A stretch of 14,293 bases of DNA, taken from the NCBI GenBank assembly GCA_900551305.1, contig URVK01000017.1, forward strand, positions 1 through 14,293, written 5' to 3'. The notes under the pieces are model-generated. The model searched no databases. It saw nothing but the letters and a program-made list of their open reading frames with translations, and was not told the origin of the DNA. Shown piece after piece: positions 1 to 7,211 of the stretch. The stretch is from an uncultured Collinsella sp. (GTDB lineage: Bacteria; Actinomycetota; Coriobacteriia; Coriobacteriales; Coriobacteriaceae). Numbering within the stretch: the stretch's first letter is position 1; the number at the start of each line of letters is the position of its first letter. A program made the translations under genes and the position numbers.

Positions 1-384
1 CGGCTGGCCTGCCTTGACCACATCGCCCATCTCGACAAAGCGGGCAAAACCCTTGCCGTTCATTTCCACGGTGCCCAGGCCAACATGGATAAACACGCGA
101 AGACCGTCCTCGGTGATCATGCCAATGGAGTGGTTGGTGACAGTGGTGGCACCGATGCGGCCGTTGGCGGGCGCATAGATGGTGCCGGTAATGGGCTCGA
201 TGCCATAGCCCTGGCCAAGCATGCCCGAGGCGATCGTCTCGTCGGGAACCTCGTCCAGGTTGACGAGCACGCCGTTAACGGGGGCATAGATGACGCCTTC
301 GCGGGTGGCGAAGCTTGCTGCGGGCGGAACGGACGCCTCGCCGGTCGAGGTGAAGGTGGACTTAAGCGAATCGAGCAGACCCAT
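1..384 (-). CDS. PTS glucose-type EIIA component (5' part; 3' end outside window)
   Basis: The EIIA domain is a cytoplasmic phosphocarrier: it takes phosphate from HPr and passes it to an EIIB domain during PTS sugar uptake. The 128 visible residues begin MGLLDSLKST and contain the family core. This includes APVNG near residue 34, APANGRIG near 71, the first active-site His in TNHSIGM (H85), and the phosphorylated His in VFIHVGLGTVEMNG (H100, equivalent to H90 of E. coli Crr). The family is usually about 160 residues, so some 30-40 C-terminal residues are missing at the window edge. The ATG is preceded by GGAGG at 7 bases on the minus strand, which fixes the start. It could be a stand-alone Crr-like protein or the EIIA part of a larger permease. 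No EIIBC domain precedes it, so a free EIIA is more likely. A LacI-type dyad lies 48 bases upstream. Confidence 0.9.
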   Translation of the reverse strand, partial: MGLLDSLKSTFTSTGEASVPPAASFATREGVIYAPVNGVLVNLDEVPDETIASGMLGQGYGIEPITGTIYAPANGRIGATTVTNHSIGMITEDGLRVFIHVGLGTVEMNGKGFARFVEMGDVVKAGQP

Positions 385-431
385 AGTTGCCTCCAACTTA
401 AATAGGCGCATATCGCGCGTTTGGTTTGCCG

Positions 432-441
432 GAAACGTTTC
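432..441. promoter_or_regulatory. LacI-family-like operator dyad
   Basis: GAAACGTTTC is a perfect 10-base palindrome with the central CG typical of LacI/GalR-family operators. It lies about 50 bases upstream of the EIIA start and overlaps the candidate minus-strand -10 hexamer, a position suited to repression. No regulator gene is present in the window, so the binding protein is unknown. Confidence 0.4.
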
Positions 442-465
442 ATATGTGTTTCGCGGCTTGGTCAA
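439..465 (-). promoter_or_regulatory. Candidate promoter of the EIIA gene
   Basis: On the minus strand TTGACC (465-460) is a good -35 hexamer. TATGAA (444-439) is a modest -10 with a short 15-base spacer. The rest of the 385-627 gap shows no convincing plus-strand promoter for the hydrolase, although AT-rich stretches around 507-540 could hold one. Confidence 0.3.
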
Positions 466-627
466 CGCCCCTATTCTACGCTGCTCAAAGATACCTCTGA
501 ACTGGGATTATGTGATATATCAGTTGAAGGGAAACTTATTGCCGGAGTGTTTCTGCGCCACGGGTTCAAGTGGGGTACGCTTGAAGGCAAAAAACAAGGG
601 CGCTTAATTTGCGCGAAGGGAGCACAT

Positions 628-1527
628 ATGATTGTCGAGAACCATGCGCTGTGGGGCGAGGAGCCGACCGAGGAATATCCGGCGACCTTTACGTATTTGG
701 GTGCCGAGCCGCTGCCCGATAAACCGAATGGCCGCCGCCCCGCGGTGATCATCTGCGGCGGAGGCGGGTTTACGCATATCGCTCCGCACGAGCAGGACCC
801 GGTGGCGTTTGCGTTTTTGGACCGCGGCTACCAGGCCTTTGTGCTCAACTATGTGACGAGTTCTACGGGTGACGTGAGCTTTCCGCACCCCCAGGCAGAT
901 CTTGCCAAGATGGTCGCCACGGTGCGCGCCAACGCCGACGAGTGGCATGTCGATCCTAAGCGCGTGTGCGTCGTGGGATTCTCGGCGGGCGGCATGATCT
1001 GCGCTTCGTTGGCAACGCAATGGAAGACTGGTCCCTTCGCGGGCCTGGCAGGGGCGCGCGCGGACGACATTCGTCCCGATGCCGTGGTGCTGGGCTATCC
1101 ATTGCTCGACTTTGCCTATGTGCGCGACATGCAGACGCGCGATCCGCGCATTGACTTGCGCGTGCCCAAGACGGGCGGCAAGACGGGACGCGATTTGCTC
1201 GACGACTACCTGTCGATGGTGACGGGCGGCGAGGCAACTGACGAGCATCTGGCCGACATCTGCCCCACCACGCATGTTTCGCGTCAGATGCCACCGACCT
1301 TTGTGTGGGGCGTGTCCGACGACAAGACGGCGCCGATCGCGCAGGTATACCCGTTTGCGCAGCGCATGGCCGAGGAGGGCGTTGCATGCGAGATGCACGT
1401 CTTCGACCAGGGTGGTCACGGCCTTTCGCTCGGCAACGCCAACACCGCGGTCGACAACGAGGACAAGCAGGTGGCAGTCCGTCCCTGGATCCGCCTAGCC
1501 TTCCGCTTCCTGGAGCGCCATCTGTAA
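628..1527 (+). CDS. Alpha/beta hydrolase (esterase/lipase-like, 299 aa)
   Basis: This is a cytoplasmic serine hydrolase of the alpha/beta fold, resembling small acetyl-esterase or BD-FAE-like enzymes; the substrate is unknown. The oxyanion-hole strand is IICGGGGFTH (41-50). The nucleophile elbow is GFSAGG with Ser119. The likely acid is Asp231 or Asp232 in GVSDDKTAP, and the catalytic His is His264 in DQGGHGLSLG, so the triad is complete and correctly ordered. There is no signal peptide or membrane segment. The frame stays open upstream to a TTG at 421, but the ATG at 628 follows GAAGGGAG at good spacing and begins where conservation would be expected, so I use it. It is read away from the EIIA gene. 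A 63-bp palindrome followed by a T-run lies 30 bases after the stop and probably ends its transcript. Confidence 0.87.
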   Translation: MIVENHALWGEEPTEEYPATFTYLGAEPLPDKPNGRRPAVIICGGGGFTHIAPHEQDPVAFAFLDRGYQAFVLNYVTSSTGDVSFPHPQADLAKMVATVRANADEWHVDPKRVCVVGFSAGGMICASLATQWKTGPFAGLAGARADDIRPDAVVLGYPLLDFAYVRDMQTRDPRIDLRVPKTGGKTGRDLLDDYLSMVTGGEATDEHLADICPTTHVSRQMPPTFVWGVSDDKTAPIAQVYPFAQRMAEEGVACEMHVFDQGGHGLSLGNANTAVDNEDKQVAVRPWIRLAFRFLERHL

Positions 1528-1556
1528 GAGGACGGGCATCCCAGCCCTTCAATAAC

Positions 1557-1619
1557 TTGCGGTGAAATAGCTCCGATCTGGGGCATCAACCAGCCCATCC
1601 AGGAACTATTCCACCGCAA
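1557..1619 (+). repeat. 63-bp palindromic element, copy 1 (terminator-like)
   Basis: Arms of 18 bases (1557-1574 and 1602-1619) are inverted copies with two mismatches and flank a 27-base centre. The arms match those of a second copy at 5696-5758, which has the same total length. TTCGTTTTTG follows the right arm, so it could end transcription of the hydrolase gene. Both mismatches would be G-U pairs in minus-strand RNA. Confidence 0.7.
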
Positions 1620-1640
1620 CTTCGTTTTTGATGACCCGCC

Positions 1641-1841
1641 CGGAAACTGCGTCCCAGTTTTGCCTTTCAAGGTGGGACGCAGTTTCCCATAGGGCCTCGA
1701 CTGGGAAAGTGCGTCCCGTTTCGAGTGGGGATTCCGGGATGCATTTTCCGTAAGAGGCCTGTTTGGGAAACCATATCCCGTTTCGAGCCAGAATTCTGGG
1801 ATGTAGTTTCCCCGAGAGGCCTCATCGGGAAACTATGGCCC
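1641..1841 (+). repeat. Tandem array of 62-bp hairpin units (three plus a partial fourth)
   Basis: Units start at 1641, 1703 and 1765, exactly 62 bases apart; a fourth left arm is at 1827-1841. Each full unit is a 15-base left arm (such as GGGAAAGTGCGTCCC), an 18-base loop, a 15-base right arm, and a 14-base linker containing GGCCTC or AGGCCT. In every unit 14 of 15 arm positions can pair in plus-strand RNA. Arm position 11 is G-C, then G-U, then A-U across units 1 to 3, and position 9 is G-C in units 1 and 2 but A-U in unit 3. This indicates that pairing has been conserved. There is no reading frame or T-run. It fills the gap between the hydrolase and the feo promoter. Its function is unknown; it could be a REP-like element, a processed RNA or a protein-binding array. 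Confidence 0.8.
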
Positions 1842-1880
1842 TGAACTCTCCTGCCTGTCCCCATTGCGCCAATCTGCCGA

Positions 1881-1910
1881 TTGAACGTTGTTGTGTGTTC
1901 GCGCTATCAT
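1881..1910 (+). promoter_or_regulatory. Probable feoAB promoter
   Basis: TTGAAC (1881-1886) and TATCAT (1905-1910) are separated by 18 bases, a sigma-70-like arrangement with 4/6 and 5/6 consensus matches. Transcription would start near 1917, giving a leader of about 84 bases that contains the twin dyads. Confidence 0.5.
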
Positions 1911-1925
1911 GCATGGGTAAAAATG

Positions 1926-1958
1926 GTTAGCCATGGCAAACGGTTAGCCATGGTGAAC
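1926..1958. promoter_or_regulatory. Twin operator-like dyads upstream of feoAB (candidate metal-repressor sites)
   Basis: GTTAGCCATGGCAAAC (1926-1941) and GTTAGCCATGGTGAAC (1943-1958) are near-palindromes centred on CCATGG, with centres 17 bases apart. The GGTTAGCC half resembles the GGTTAGCCTAACC core of DtxR/IdeR iron boxes. The position just after the predicted transcription start of an iron importer fits iron-dependent repression. The regulator itself is an inference. Confidence 0.5.
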
Positions 1959-2000
1959 ATAAATGCAACGCCCTGTGGGCGCCGGGGGAGGAACACGGAC

Positions 2001-4361
2001 GTGAAGCTCGATACGCTCGAGATTGGAAAGGACGCCGTTGTCGCATCGGTGGCATCGGACGATCAGGCACTCCGACAGCATATTTTGGACATGGGTCTAA
2101 CGCCGGGCACCGAAGTCACCATGATGAAGTACGCCCCCATGGGCGATCCGCTCGAGATCCGCCTGCGTGGCTACGAGTTGACACTGCGCAAGGACGATGC
2201 CGCTCGCATCGAGCTCGTGGGTATTCACGACACCGATACGGGTCCGCGCGCTAACGCCGCAATCGGCACGACGGAGCATCCGGCCCTGGGCGAGGGGACG
2301 TATTCGCCCCGTGCGGCAAAGACGGCCGTGCCCGAGGGCGCGCCGCTGCACTTTGCCCTCGCCGGCAACCAAAACTGCGGCAAGACCACGTTATTCAACC
2401 AGCTGACGGGCTCCAACCAGCACGTCGGTAACTTTCCCGGCGTGACGGTCGACCGCAAAGATGGCACCATCCGCAACCACCCCGAGGCAAGCGTTACCGA
2501 CCTGCCTGGCATCTATTCGCTGTCGCCGTACACGGGCGAAGAGATCGTGAGCCGTCAATTCATCCTTGACGAGCGCCCGGACGCCATCATCGACATCATT
2601 GACGCCACCAACATCGAGCGTAACCTGTACCTGACACTGCAGCTCATGGAGCTCGACCGTCCTATGGTCATCGCGCTCAACATGATGGACGAGGTGACCG
2701 CCAACGGCGGCGCCGTGGACGTCAACCTGCTCGAGAGCCTGTTGGGCGTGCCCGTTGTTCCCATTAGCGCTGCCCGCAACGAGGGTATCGGCGAGTTGGT
2801 GGACCACGCCCTGCACGTGGCGCGGTTCCGCGAGCGCCCTGGTCGCCTGGACTTTTGTGCGCCCGACGGCCCGGACGGCGGTGCGCTGCATCGCTGCATC
2901 CACGGCATTGCTAACCTGATCGAGGACCATGCCGTGACGGCGCACATCCCGGTGCGCTTTGCGGCGACCAAGCTGGTTGAGGGCGACGAGCTGGTGACCG
3001 AGGCGCTTCACCTGGATCGCAACGAGCTCGACGCTATCGAGCACATCATCACCCAGATGGAGGGCGAGGCCGGCACCGACCGCCTGTCTGCGCTGGCCGA
3101 TATGCGTTTTAGCTTTATCGGCGACGTGTGCGGGCGTTGCGTCGTCAAGCCGCACGAGAGCCGCGAGCACGTGCGCTCCGTCAAGATTGACCGCATCCTG
3201 ACAGGTCGTTACACAGCCATTCCGGCGTTTCTGGTGATCATGGGCCTCGTCTTTTGGCTGACGTTTGGCGTGATCGGCGCGGCGTTGCAGGGACTCATGG
3301 AGGACGGTATCGCTGCCATCATCGCCTCGGCCGATGCGGGCCTCAAGGTGTTCGGTACCAACGACGTGGTGCGCTCGCTGGCTGTCGACGGCGTGCTTAC
3401 GGGTGTGGGCAGCGTGCTGACCTTCCTGCCGATTATCGTCGTGCTCTTCTTGTTCCTCTCCATTCTGGAAGACTCCGGATACATGGCGCGCGTGGCCTTT
3501 GTCATGGATAAGGTGCTGCGTCGCTTCGGCCTGTCGGGCCGCAGCTTTGTGCCCATGCTCGTCGGTTTTGGCTGCACCGTGCCGGCTATCATGTCGACCC
3601 GTACGCTCCCATCCGAGCACGACCGCAAGATGACGGTCATGCTCACGCCGTTTATGAGCTGCTCAGCCAAGTTGCCGGTTTACGGCTTGCTGTGCGGGGC
3701 GTTTTTCCCGCAGGCGACGGTTCCCGCCATGGTCTCGCTCTATCTGATCGGTATCGTGGTCGGCTGTATCGCGGCTTTGGTGCTCAACCGCACGGCATTT
3801 AAGGGCGACCCGGTGCCGTTTATCATGGAGCTTCCCAATTACCGCCTGCCGAGCGTCAAGACGACGGTGATGCTGGCATGGGATAAGGCCAAGGACTTCA
3901 TCACCAAGGCCTTTACCATTATCTTTGCCGCTACGGTGGTCATCTGGTTCCTGCAGACGTTCGATATCCGCTTTAATGTGGTCGCCGACCAGTCGCAAAG
4001 CCTGCTTGCCGGTCTGGGTAGCATCATCGCGCCGGTGTTGGCCCCGCTCGGCTTTGGCGACTGGCGCGCCTCGACGGCACTCGTCACCGGACTTATCGCC
4101 AAGGAGAGTGTCATCTCGACACTCACGGTGCTTTTGGGTGCAACCTCGCCCGCGGCATTGTCAACCATGTTTTCGCCGTTTACCGCCTACGTGTTCTTGG
4201 TCTTTACGCTGCTGTACCCGCCTTGCGTGGCCGCTATCGGCGCTGTCAAGAGCGAGTTGGGCGCGCGCTATGCCGTGGCCGTATTCGCGTTTCAGGTTGC
4301 CGTTGCCTGGATCGTGGCGTTTGTCGTGCATTCGGCGGGCATATTGCTGGGGTTGGCTTAG
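2001..4361 (+). CDS. feoB: Fused FeoA-FeoB ferrous iron transporter (786 aa)
   Basis: It imports Fe2+ across the cytoplasmic membrane. Residues 1-75 form a FeoA SH3-like domain (LDTLEIGK, ILDMGLTPGTEV). An Ala/Pro-rich linker (about 76-115) joins it to the FeoB G domain: G1 GNQNCGKTT (122-130), G2 region NFPGVTV (144-150), G3 DLPG (167-170), G4 NMMD (227-230) and G5 SAARN (256-260). A helical regulatory domain follows, then a membrane domain from about residue 403. The membrane domain has the gate motifs GFGCTVPAIMSTR (C525) and FMSCSAKLPVYG, and later KESVIS. The frame is open from a TTG at 1881, but the GTG at 2001 has GGGGGAGGA eight bases upstream and starts exactly at the FeoA domain. 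Most bacteria encode feoA and feoB separately. No feoC follows. Expression is probably controlled through the twin dyads at 1926-1958. Confidence 0.95.
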   Translation: MKLDTLEIGKDAVVASVASDDQALRQHILDMGLTPGTEVTMMKYAPMGDPLEIRLRGYELTLRKDDAARIELVGIHDTDTGPRANAAIGTTEHPALGEGTYSPRAAKTAVPEGAPLHFALAGNQNCGKTTLFNQLTGSNQHVGNFPGVTVDRKDGTIRNHPEASVTDLPGIYSLSPYTGEEIVSRQFILDERPDAIIDIIDATNIERNLYLTLQLMELDRPMVIALNMMDEVTANGGAVDVNLLESLLGVPVVPISAARNEGIGELVDHALHVARFRERPGRLDFCAPDGPDGGALHRCIHGIANLIEDHAVTAHIPVRFAATKLVEGDELVTEALHLDRNELDAIEHIITQMEGEAGTDRLSALADMRFSFIGDVCGRCVVKPHESREHVRSVKIDRILTGRYTAIPAFLVIMGLVFWLTFGVIGAALQGLMEDGIAAIIASADAGLKVFGTNDVVRSLAVDGVLTGVGSVLTFLPIIVVLFLFLSILEDSGYMARVAFVMDKVLRRFGLSGRSFVPMLVGFGCTVPAIMSTRTLPSEHDRKMTVMLTPFMSCSAKLPVYGLLCGAFFPQATVPAMVSLYLIGIVVGCIAALVLNRTAFKGDPVPFIMELPNYRLPSVKTTVMLAWDKAKDFITKAFTIIFAATVVIWFLQTFDIRFNVVADQSQSLLAGLGSIIAPVLAPLGFGDWRASTALVTGLIAKESVISTLTVLLGATSPAALSTMFSPFTAYVFLVFTLLYPPCVAAIGAVKSELGARYAVAVFAFQVAVAWIVAFVVHSAGILLGLA

Positions 4362-4402
4362 TTATGAATTGACGGCGCAACCTCTGTGTATCGAATTGTT
4401 TT

Positions 4403-4436
4403 CGGCCCCGCTTCTGTACTGACGGATGCGGGGCCG
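4403..4436 (+). terminator. GC-rich hairpin after feoAB
   Basis: CGGCCCCGC (4403-4411) pairs perfectly with GCGGGGCCG (4428-4436) around a 16-base loop. Only a weak T-containing tail (TTGCTATAT) follows, so termination may be partial. The sotB-like gene's -35 hexamer lies in the loop. Confidence 0.45.
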
Positions 4437-4448
4437 TTGCTATATAAT
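4419..4448 (+). promoter_or_regulatory. Promoter of the SotB-like gene
   Basis: A consensus -10 TATAAT (4443-4448) lies 18 bases downstream of CTGACG (4419-4424), a 4/6 match to the -35 consensus. The start would be near 4455, leaving a leader of under 30 bases before the ribosome-binding GGAG at 4469-4472. Confidence 0.6.
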
Positions 4449-4481
4449 CGCCTCCGCTCAAAACGATTGGAGACGTTATAT

Positions 4482-5678
4482 ATGACTCAGACAAGGCAAG
4501 ACGGCATCACGCTCAAGCAATGGCTCCCACTCGTCGGGCTCACCTGCTGTGCGTTCGTGTTCAACACGTCGGAGTTTATGCCCATCGGCCTTTTGACTGA
4601 TATCGCCGCGTCGTTCTCGCTCACCGAGGCCCAGGCGGGCATCATGATCTCGGTCTATGCCTGGGGCGTCATGCTGCTGTCGCTGCCGCTCATGGTGTTC
4701 GCCTCGCGCTTTGAGTTCAAGCGGATGCTGCTGGGCGTGCTGGCCGTGTTCTCGCTCGGTCAGTTCCTGTCCGCTGTGGCGCCGACCTATCCCATCCTGG
4801 TCTGCGCGCGCCTGGTGGTCGCTTGCGCACATGCCGTGTTCTGGTCAGTCGCCTCGATTATGGCCTCGCGCCTGGTCAACACTCGCCACGGCGCGCTCGC
4901 CATCAGCATGATCGCTACGGGCTCGTCCATCGCGCAGATCTTTGGCCTGCCGCTCGGTCGCGCCATTGGCTTGGCCGTGGGCTGGCGCATGACGTTTGCC
5001 GTGGTCGGGGGCCTCTCAGCCATCGCGGTCGTCTACCAGGCAGCGGTGTTCCCGGCCATGCCGGCGGGTGAGCGCTTTACCGTCAAACAGCTGCCCGAGC
5101 TGCTCAAGAACCCGCTCCTCATCGCGCTCTACGCAGTCACGGTCTTCATGGCGACCGGCTATTACGCAAGCTACAGCTATATCGAGCCCTTCCTGGCGCA
5201 GGTCGCGCACGTCGATGCGGGCGCCATTACCATGACGCTGACGGCGTTTGGCTGCTCTGGTTTGCTCGGAAGCTGGCTGTTTGGCCGCCTGTTCGATGGG
5301 CATCGCTTCCCGTTCTTGGCTATCACGCTCTCCGGCGTGCCGGTGGCCCTGCTGCTCATGGGGCCGGCCGCATCGTCGCTCGTGACAGTGCTTGCCGTCT
5401 GCGCACTGTGGGGTTGCTGCGCCACGGCCTTTAACGTGGCGTTTCAGGCCGAGCTCATCAAGCACACGTCGGCAGATTCGTCGGCCGTCGCCATGTCGAT
5501 CTTCTCGGGCCTGTTCAACCTCGGTATCGGCACGGGTACCGCGATCGGCGGAGCCGTGGTTTCGGGTCCCGGTATCGCCTGGATCGGCTTTGTGGGCGGG
5601 GCGATTGCCGTCGTGGGCGTCATCCTCGCCATCACCGTGCTGTTTCCGGCCATCCGCCGCGCCAAGCCCGTCGCCTAA
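4482..5678 (+). CDS. MFS sugar efflux transporter, SotB-like (398 aa)
   Basis: This is a twelve-helix major facilitator exporter of the SotB/YdeA branch of drug:H+ antiporters, which in E. coli exports arabinose and IPTG. Recognisable stretches are FNTSEFMPIGLL (27-38), GIMISVYAWGVMLLSLP (53-69), CAHAVFWSV (115-123), ATGSSIAQIFGLPLGRAIG with the antiporter motif-C-like GLPLGRAIG (155-163), GWRMTF (167-172), YSYIEPF (231-237) and FSGLFNLGIGTG near the C-terminus. Length and order match E. coli SotB (about 396 aa). The frame extends up to 4386, but the ATG at 4482 has GGAG nine bases upstream and sits just after a consensus promoter, so the longer form is unlikely. It is a single-gene unit ending at the second 63-bp palindrome. 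The true substrate cannot be told from sequence. Confidence 0.88.
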   Translation: MTQTRQDGITLKQWLPLVGLTCCAFVFNTSEFMPIGLLTDIAASFSLTEAQAGIMISVYAWGVMLLSLPLMVFASRFEFKRMLLGVLAVFSLGQFLSAVAPTYPILVCARLVVACAHAVFWSVASIMASRLVNTRHGALAISMIATGSSIAQIFGLPLGRAIGLAVGWRMTFAVVGGLSAIAVVYQAAVFPAMPAGERFTVKQLPELLKNPLLIALYAVTVFMATGYYASYSYIEPFLAQVAHVDAGAITMTLTAFGCSGLLGSWLFGRLFDGHRFPFLAITLSGVPVALLLMGPAASSLVTVLAVCALWGCCATAFNVAFQAELIKHTSADSSAVAMSIFSGLFNLGIGTGTAIGGAVVSGPGIAWIGFVGGAIAVVGVILAITVLFPAIRRAKPVA

Positions 5679-5693
5679 TCACGTCCCCTCATC

Positions 5694-5760
5694 AGTTGCG
5701 GTGGAATAGTTCCTGTTTAAGGCTTCTGAAGGCCCAGACAGGAACTATTCCACCGCAACT
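5694..5760 (+). repeat. 63-bp palindromic element, copy 2 (perfect 23-bp arms)
   Basis: Arms at 5694-5716 and 5738-5760 are perfect inverted complements around a 21-base loop. The core 5696-5758 matches copy 1 at 1557-1619 in arm sequence and total length (63 bases); the centres are only about half identical. It lies 15 bases after the sotB-like stop and is followed by TTATTTTGGGG, so it can act as that gene's terminator. Confidence 0.75.
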
Positions 5761-5831
5761 TATTTTGGGGGAGAGGATACAAGCTGGACATACAATGGAT
5801 GTCGTTATGTTGAGCTTACCGGGAGGTTGCT

Positions 5832-7208
5832 ATGTGGGCATACGAGACGACGTTCTACCAGATTTATCCGCTGGGCTTTTGCGGAGCTCCGCGTGAGAAT
5901 GCCGCACCCGTTGCCGAGGACGAACTCTCTCAAGCTGCCGGCACTGCACCCAGCCCCGATGCCCCCATCATGAAGATTGCCCAATGGGCCGACTACCTGC
6001 AGGAACTCGGCGTTGGCACTGTGCTCATCAACCCGCCGCTCGAGTCCGATAGCCACGGCTACGATACGCGCAGCCTGCGCCATATCGACCGCCGCCTGGG
6101 TGGGGATGTCGACTTTGCCGCCGTGTGCGACACACTGCATGCCCATGGCATCCGCGTGGTGCTCGATGCCGTCTTCAACCACGTCGGCCGCGGTTTTTGG
6201 GCCTTCCGCGATGTGCAGGAGCGCAAGTGGGATTCGCCGTACAAGGATTGGTTCCACATCAGCTTTGACGGTGACTCGTGCTACGGCGACGGCTTTTGGT
6301 ATGAGGGCTGGGAGGGCCATTTTGAGCTTGTGAAGCTCAACCTGCAAAACCCCGCCGTGGTCAATTACCTGCTCGAGTCCGTGCGTCGCTGGGCCGAGGT
6401 CTTTGGCGTCGACGGCCTGCGCTTGGACGTTGCCTATATGCTCGACCGCGACTTCATGCGCCGCCTGCACGCTTTTACCCGTGAGCTCAAGCCCGACTTT
6501 GTGCTGATCGGCGAGACGCTCCACGGCGACTACAACCAAATCGTCAACGACGAGATGCTCGACTCCTGCACCAACTACGAGTGCTACAAGGGCCTGTACT
6601 CCAGCTTTAACTCGGTCAACATGTTCGAGATCGCCCATTCGCTGCACCGTCAGTTTGGCGGCGACCCTTGGTGCATCTACCGCGGCAAACATCTGCTGTC
6701 GTTTGTCGACAACCACGATGTGCCGCGCCTGGCGAGCATCCTCACCGACAAGTCCTGTCTGCGTCCCGCCTACGGCATGCTCTTTGGCATGCCAGGCATC
6801 CCGTGCGTCTACTATGGCAGCGAGTGGGGAATTGCTGGCGAAAAGGGCGGCCCCGATGGCGACTGGGCGCTGCGCCCTGCGCTCGATGAGCCTGCGCCCA
6901 ACGAGCTGACGGCCTTCATCGAGCAGCTTGCGCACCTACGCTCGGCAAACGACGCGGCGGCCCGTGCCCTCAACTACGGTGCCTATCGCAACGTGGTGAT
7001 CCAGAACAAGCAGCTGCTGTTCGAGCGTGCCTGCGACGACGCGACGGTGCTCGTGGCGGTCAATGCCGTGAACGAGCCCTATACCTTTGGAGCCGGCGAA
7101 CTCAACGGCTCCTTCGTCGACCTGCTTGCCGACGATGCGCCCACGGTCGAGCTGACAGGCTCCCTTGAACTTGCGCCCTATGAGGTGCGTTATCTGCTGA
7201 GGGCCTAA
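5832..7208 (+). CDS. GH13 alpha-amylase-family glycoside hydrolase (458 aa)
   Basis: It probably hydrolyses or transfers alpha-glucan or malto-oligosaccharide bonds in the cytoplasm, as no signal peptide is present. The TIM-barrel motifs are complete. Region I is DAVFNH (112-117). Region II is GLRLDVAY with nucleophile Asp199. Region III is LIGETLHG with acid/base Glu228. Region IV is SFVDNHD with Asp296. GMPGIPCVYYGSEWG marks the end of the barrel, and a short all-beta C-domain follows. It lacks the N-terminal CBM34-like domain of classical neopullulanases and cyclomaltodextrinases, starting directly at the barrel (ETTFYQIYPLGF). An acidic/Ala-rich insertion occupies about residues 25-45. 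The ATG follows GGGAGG at five bases. A TACAAT hexamer at 5791-5796 may be its -10, but no good -35 is seen. The next gene starts three bases after its stop, so the two are an operon. Substrate specificity is unresolved. Confidence 0.92.
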   Translation: MWAYETTFYQIYPLGFCGAPRENAAPVAEDELSQAAGTAPSPDAPIMKIAQWADYLQELGVGTVLINPPLESDSHGYDTRSLRHIDRRLGGDVDFAAVCDTLHAHGIRVVLDAVFNHVGRGFWAFRDVQERKWDSPYKDWFHISFDGDSCYGDGFWYEGWEGHFELVKLNLQNPAVVNYLLESVRRWAEVFGVDGLRLDVAYMLDRDFMRRLHAFTRELKPDFVLIGETLHGDYNQIVNDEMLDSCTNYECYKGLYSSFNSVNMFEIAHSLHRQFGGDPWCIYRGKHLLSFVDNHDVPRLASILTDKSCLRPAYGMLFGMPGIPCVYYGSEWGIAGEKGGPDGDWALRPALDEPAPNELTAFIEQLAHLRSANDAAARALNYGAYRNVVIQNKQLLFERACDDATVLVAVNAVNEPYTFGAGELNGSFVDLLADDAPTVELTGSLELAPYEVRYLLRA

Positions 7209-7211
7209 TTC

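Noticed and set aside
421..627. TTG-initiated N-terminal extension of the hydrolase
   Set aside because: No ribosome-binding site at 421; the ATG at 628 has a good one and starts at the expected fold boundary.
604..1419. A 271-codon minus-strand open frame opposite the hydrolase
   Set aside because: The plus-strand frame has a complete catalytic triad and ribosome-binding site; this one has neither.
1641..1841. Tandem array as a CRISPR
   Set aside because: The 62-base units are degenerate copies of one another throughout, with hairpin arms, rather than identical short repeats separated by unique spacers, and no cas genes are near.
1881..2000. TTG-initiated extension of FeoAB
   Set aside because: This stretch contains the promoter and operator dyads; the GTG at 2001 has a strong ribosome-binding site and starts the FeoA domain.
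2391..3620. A 409-codon minus-strand open frame opposite feoAB
   Set aside because: Entirely inside the unambiguous FeoB domain; His/Gln/Arg-rich shadow.
5805..6935. A 376-codon minus-strand open frame opposite the GH13 gene
   Set aside because: The GH13 motifs are complete on the plus strand, so this is a shadow.
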